In this document: piece by piece, positions 5,336 to 7,927 of the stretch
How positions within the stretch are numbered: the first letter of the stretch is position 1
Layout: every line of letters begins with the position of its first letter
Source of the DNA: Lamprocystis purpurea
GTDB taxonomy: Bacteria > Pseudomonadota > Gammaproteobacteria > Chromatiales > Chromatiaceae
Direction of reading: 5' to 3'
DNA: 7,927 bases
NCBI GenBank assembly: GCA_020718945.1
Contig: DYRB01000120.1
Span: forward strand, 1-7,927
Notes under the pieces: generated by a model
Told to the model about the DNA's origin: nothing
Seen by the model: only the letters and a program-made list of their open reading frames with translations
Database searches by the model: none
Program-made: the position numbers and the translations under genes

Positions 5336-5584
5336 ATGAACCTGACTGTCAGCATCGACGACGAGACCTTGCAGCGGGCCCGGGTGCGGGCCCTGGTGGA
5401 GCACACATCGGTCAACGCCCTGGTGCGCGACTTCCTGCAAGACTACGCGGACCGCGAGACCCTGGTCCGCAGTGCGACGGACCGGTTCCTGGAATTGGCC
5501 CGGGCATCTCAGGCGGGTTCCGGCCCTCAGGGCCGCACTTGGTCGCGGGAGGACATCTATGACCGTGCGGTGTTTTGGCGATAG
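5336..5584 (+). CDS. VapB-type ribbon-helix-helix antitoxin
   Basis: This 82-residue protein is the likely antitoxin of the adjacent PIN toxin. It would neutralise the toxin by direct binding and repress its own operon. The N-terminus NLTVSIDDETLQRARVRAL, then TSVNALVRDFLQDYA, fits a ribbon-helix-helix domain: strand at about 2-7, helices at about 9-21 and 25-38. The C-terminal segment with RTWSREDIYDRAVFWR is the kind of aromatic/charged tail that wraps the toxin. The start is ATG 5336, with GAGGAG 7 nt upstream; an in-frame GTG at 5294 would add 14 residues but overlaps the operator-like palindrome and has no ribosome-binding site. Its last 26 nt overlap the toxin gene. The exact antitoxin subfamily is not assigned. 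Confidence 0.88.
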   Translation: MNLTVSIDDETLQRARVRALVEHTSVNALVRDFLQDYADRETLVRSATDRFLELARASQAGSGPQGRTWSREDIYDRAVFWR

Positions 5585-5983
5585 CAACGTCTTCGTATAC
5601 GCCTACGACCGGGACTCAGGCGTCAGGCGGGCCCAGGCCATCGCTCTCATTGATCGCGTCGGCGGCAAAGGGGAACTCGCCGTCAGTTCCCAAGTGCTGC
5701 GAGAGTTCTATAGCGTCACGACGCGCAAGCTGGCGACGCCGCTGCTTCCCGAGGTTGCGGAGCAGGCGGTGCGCGAACTTGCCCGATACCCGTTGGTGAT
5801 CGAAGACGGCACCCTGGTCCTCGCCGCCATCGCCCGCCACAGGCGCGATCAGATTTCCATCTGGGATGCCCTCATTGTCGAGGCCGCCCGGCGCGCCAAG
5901 GCCAGAATTCTTTACACCGAAGACCTACAGGACGGCCGCGACTTCGACGGCGTCAAGGTCGAGAACCCCTTCCGCGAGCAGCC

Positions 5984-5987
<4 letters not shown>
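5559..5987 (+). CDS. VapC-type PIN-domain ribonuclease toxin
   Basis: The 142-residue protein is a PIN-domain endoribonuclease; VapC relatives cleave tRNA or rRNA when the antitoxin is degraded. All four expected acidic metal-binding residues are visible: Asp8 (FGDSNVFVYAYD), Glu49 (SSQVLREFY), Asp103 (ISIWDALIVEAA) and Asp122 (LYTEDLQDG). The toxin therefore looks intact. The start ATG 5559 has GGGAGG 6 nt upstream, lying inside the antitoxin gene, and removes a 29-residue upstream extension that has no PIN character. It overlaps the antitoxin gene by 26 nt, as is common for translationally coupled toxin-antitoxin pairs. Its TGA stop overlaps the ATG of the following methionine synthase gene (ATGA, 5984-5987), so that gene may be translated partly from the toxin transcript. 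The target RNA cannot be inferred. Confidence 0.9.

Positions 5988-7927
<1,940 letters not shown>

Overview
This GC-rich window most resembles a purple sulfur gammaproteobacterium (Chromatiaceae, near Allochromatium, Thiocystis or Thiodictyon). The main reason is a class III polyhydroxyalkanoate (PHA) synthase: a 355-residue PhaC and a 366-residue PhaE that are close to the Allochromatium vinosum pair as recalled. They are divergent from a thiolase (phaA) followed by the PHA regulator phaR. The assignment comes from recall of family sequences; no database search was run.

Layout. Positions 1-41 may hold the last codons of a rightward gene. A clear rho-independent terminator for the leftward operon lies at 57-89. 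phaC (138-1205) and phaE (1241-2341) run leftward as phaE-phaC. The divergent control region 2342-2523 has overlapping back-to-back promoter candidates, a TGCA-rich near-palindrome that could be a PhaR operator, and three copies of a heptamer in the phaA leader. phaA (2524-3708) and phaR (3846-4313) run rightward, separated by a strong GC hairpin. A second, different heptamer repeat follows phaR. Next comes a fusion of a cysteine-less carboxymuconolactone decarboxylase/AhpD-like domain and a Rieske ferredoxin (4475-5101). Its leader contains two mutually exclusive hairpins. The intergenic region 5102-5335 holds a REP-like pair of perfect hairpins, a third imperfect hairpin and an operator-like palindrome in front of a VapBC-type toxin-antitoxin pair (5336-5584 and 5559-5987). 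The vapC stop overlaps the start of a cobalamin-dependent methionine synthase gene, which runs off the right edge.

How the genes work together. PhaA condenses acetyl-CoA to acetoacetyl-CoA, PhaC/PhaE polymerise hydroxyacyl-CoA into granules, and PhaR couples granule status to transcription. The acetoacetyl-CoA reductase (phaB) and phasin (phaP) found in the A. vinosum cluster are not in this window. The right half is a mosaic of a redox protein, a toxin-antitoxin module and methionine synthesis, with palindromic repeats at the junctions.

The most interesting points are three. The MetH begins exactly at the methyltetrahydrofolate-binding domain, lacks the whole homocysteine/zinc domain, and is coupled by ATGA to vapC. 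The Rieske fusion has a partner domain that has lost its CxxCxxxH redox motif. Two unrelated heptamer repeats flank the phaA-phaR unit.
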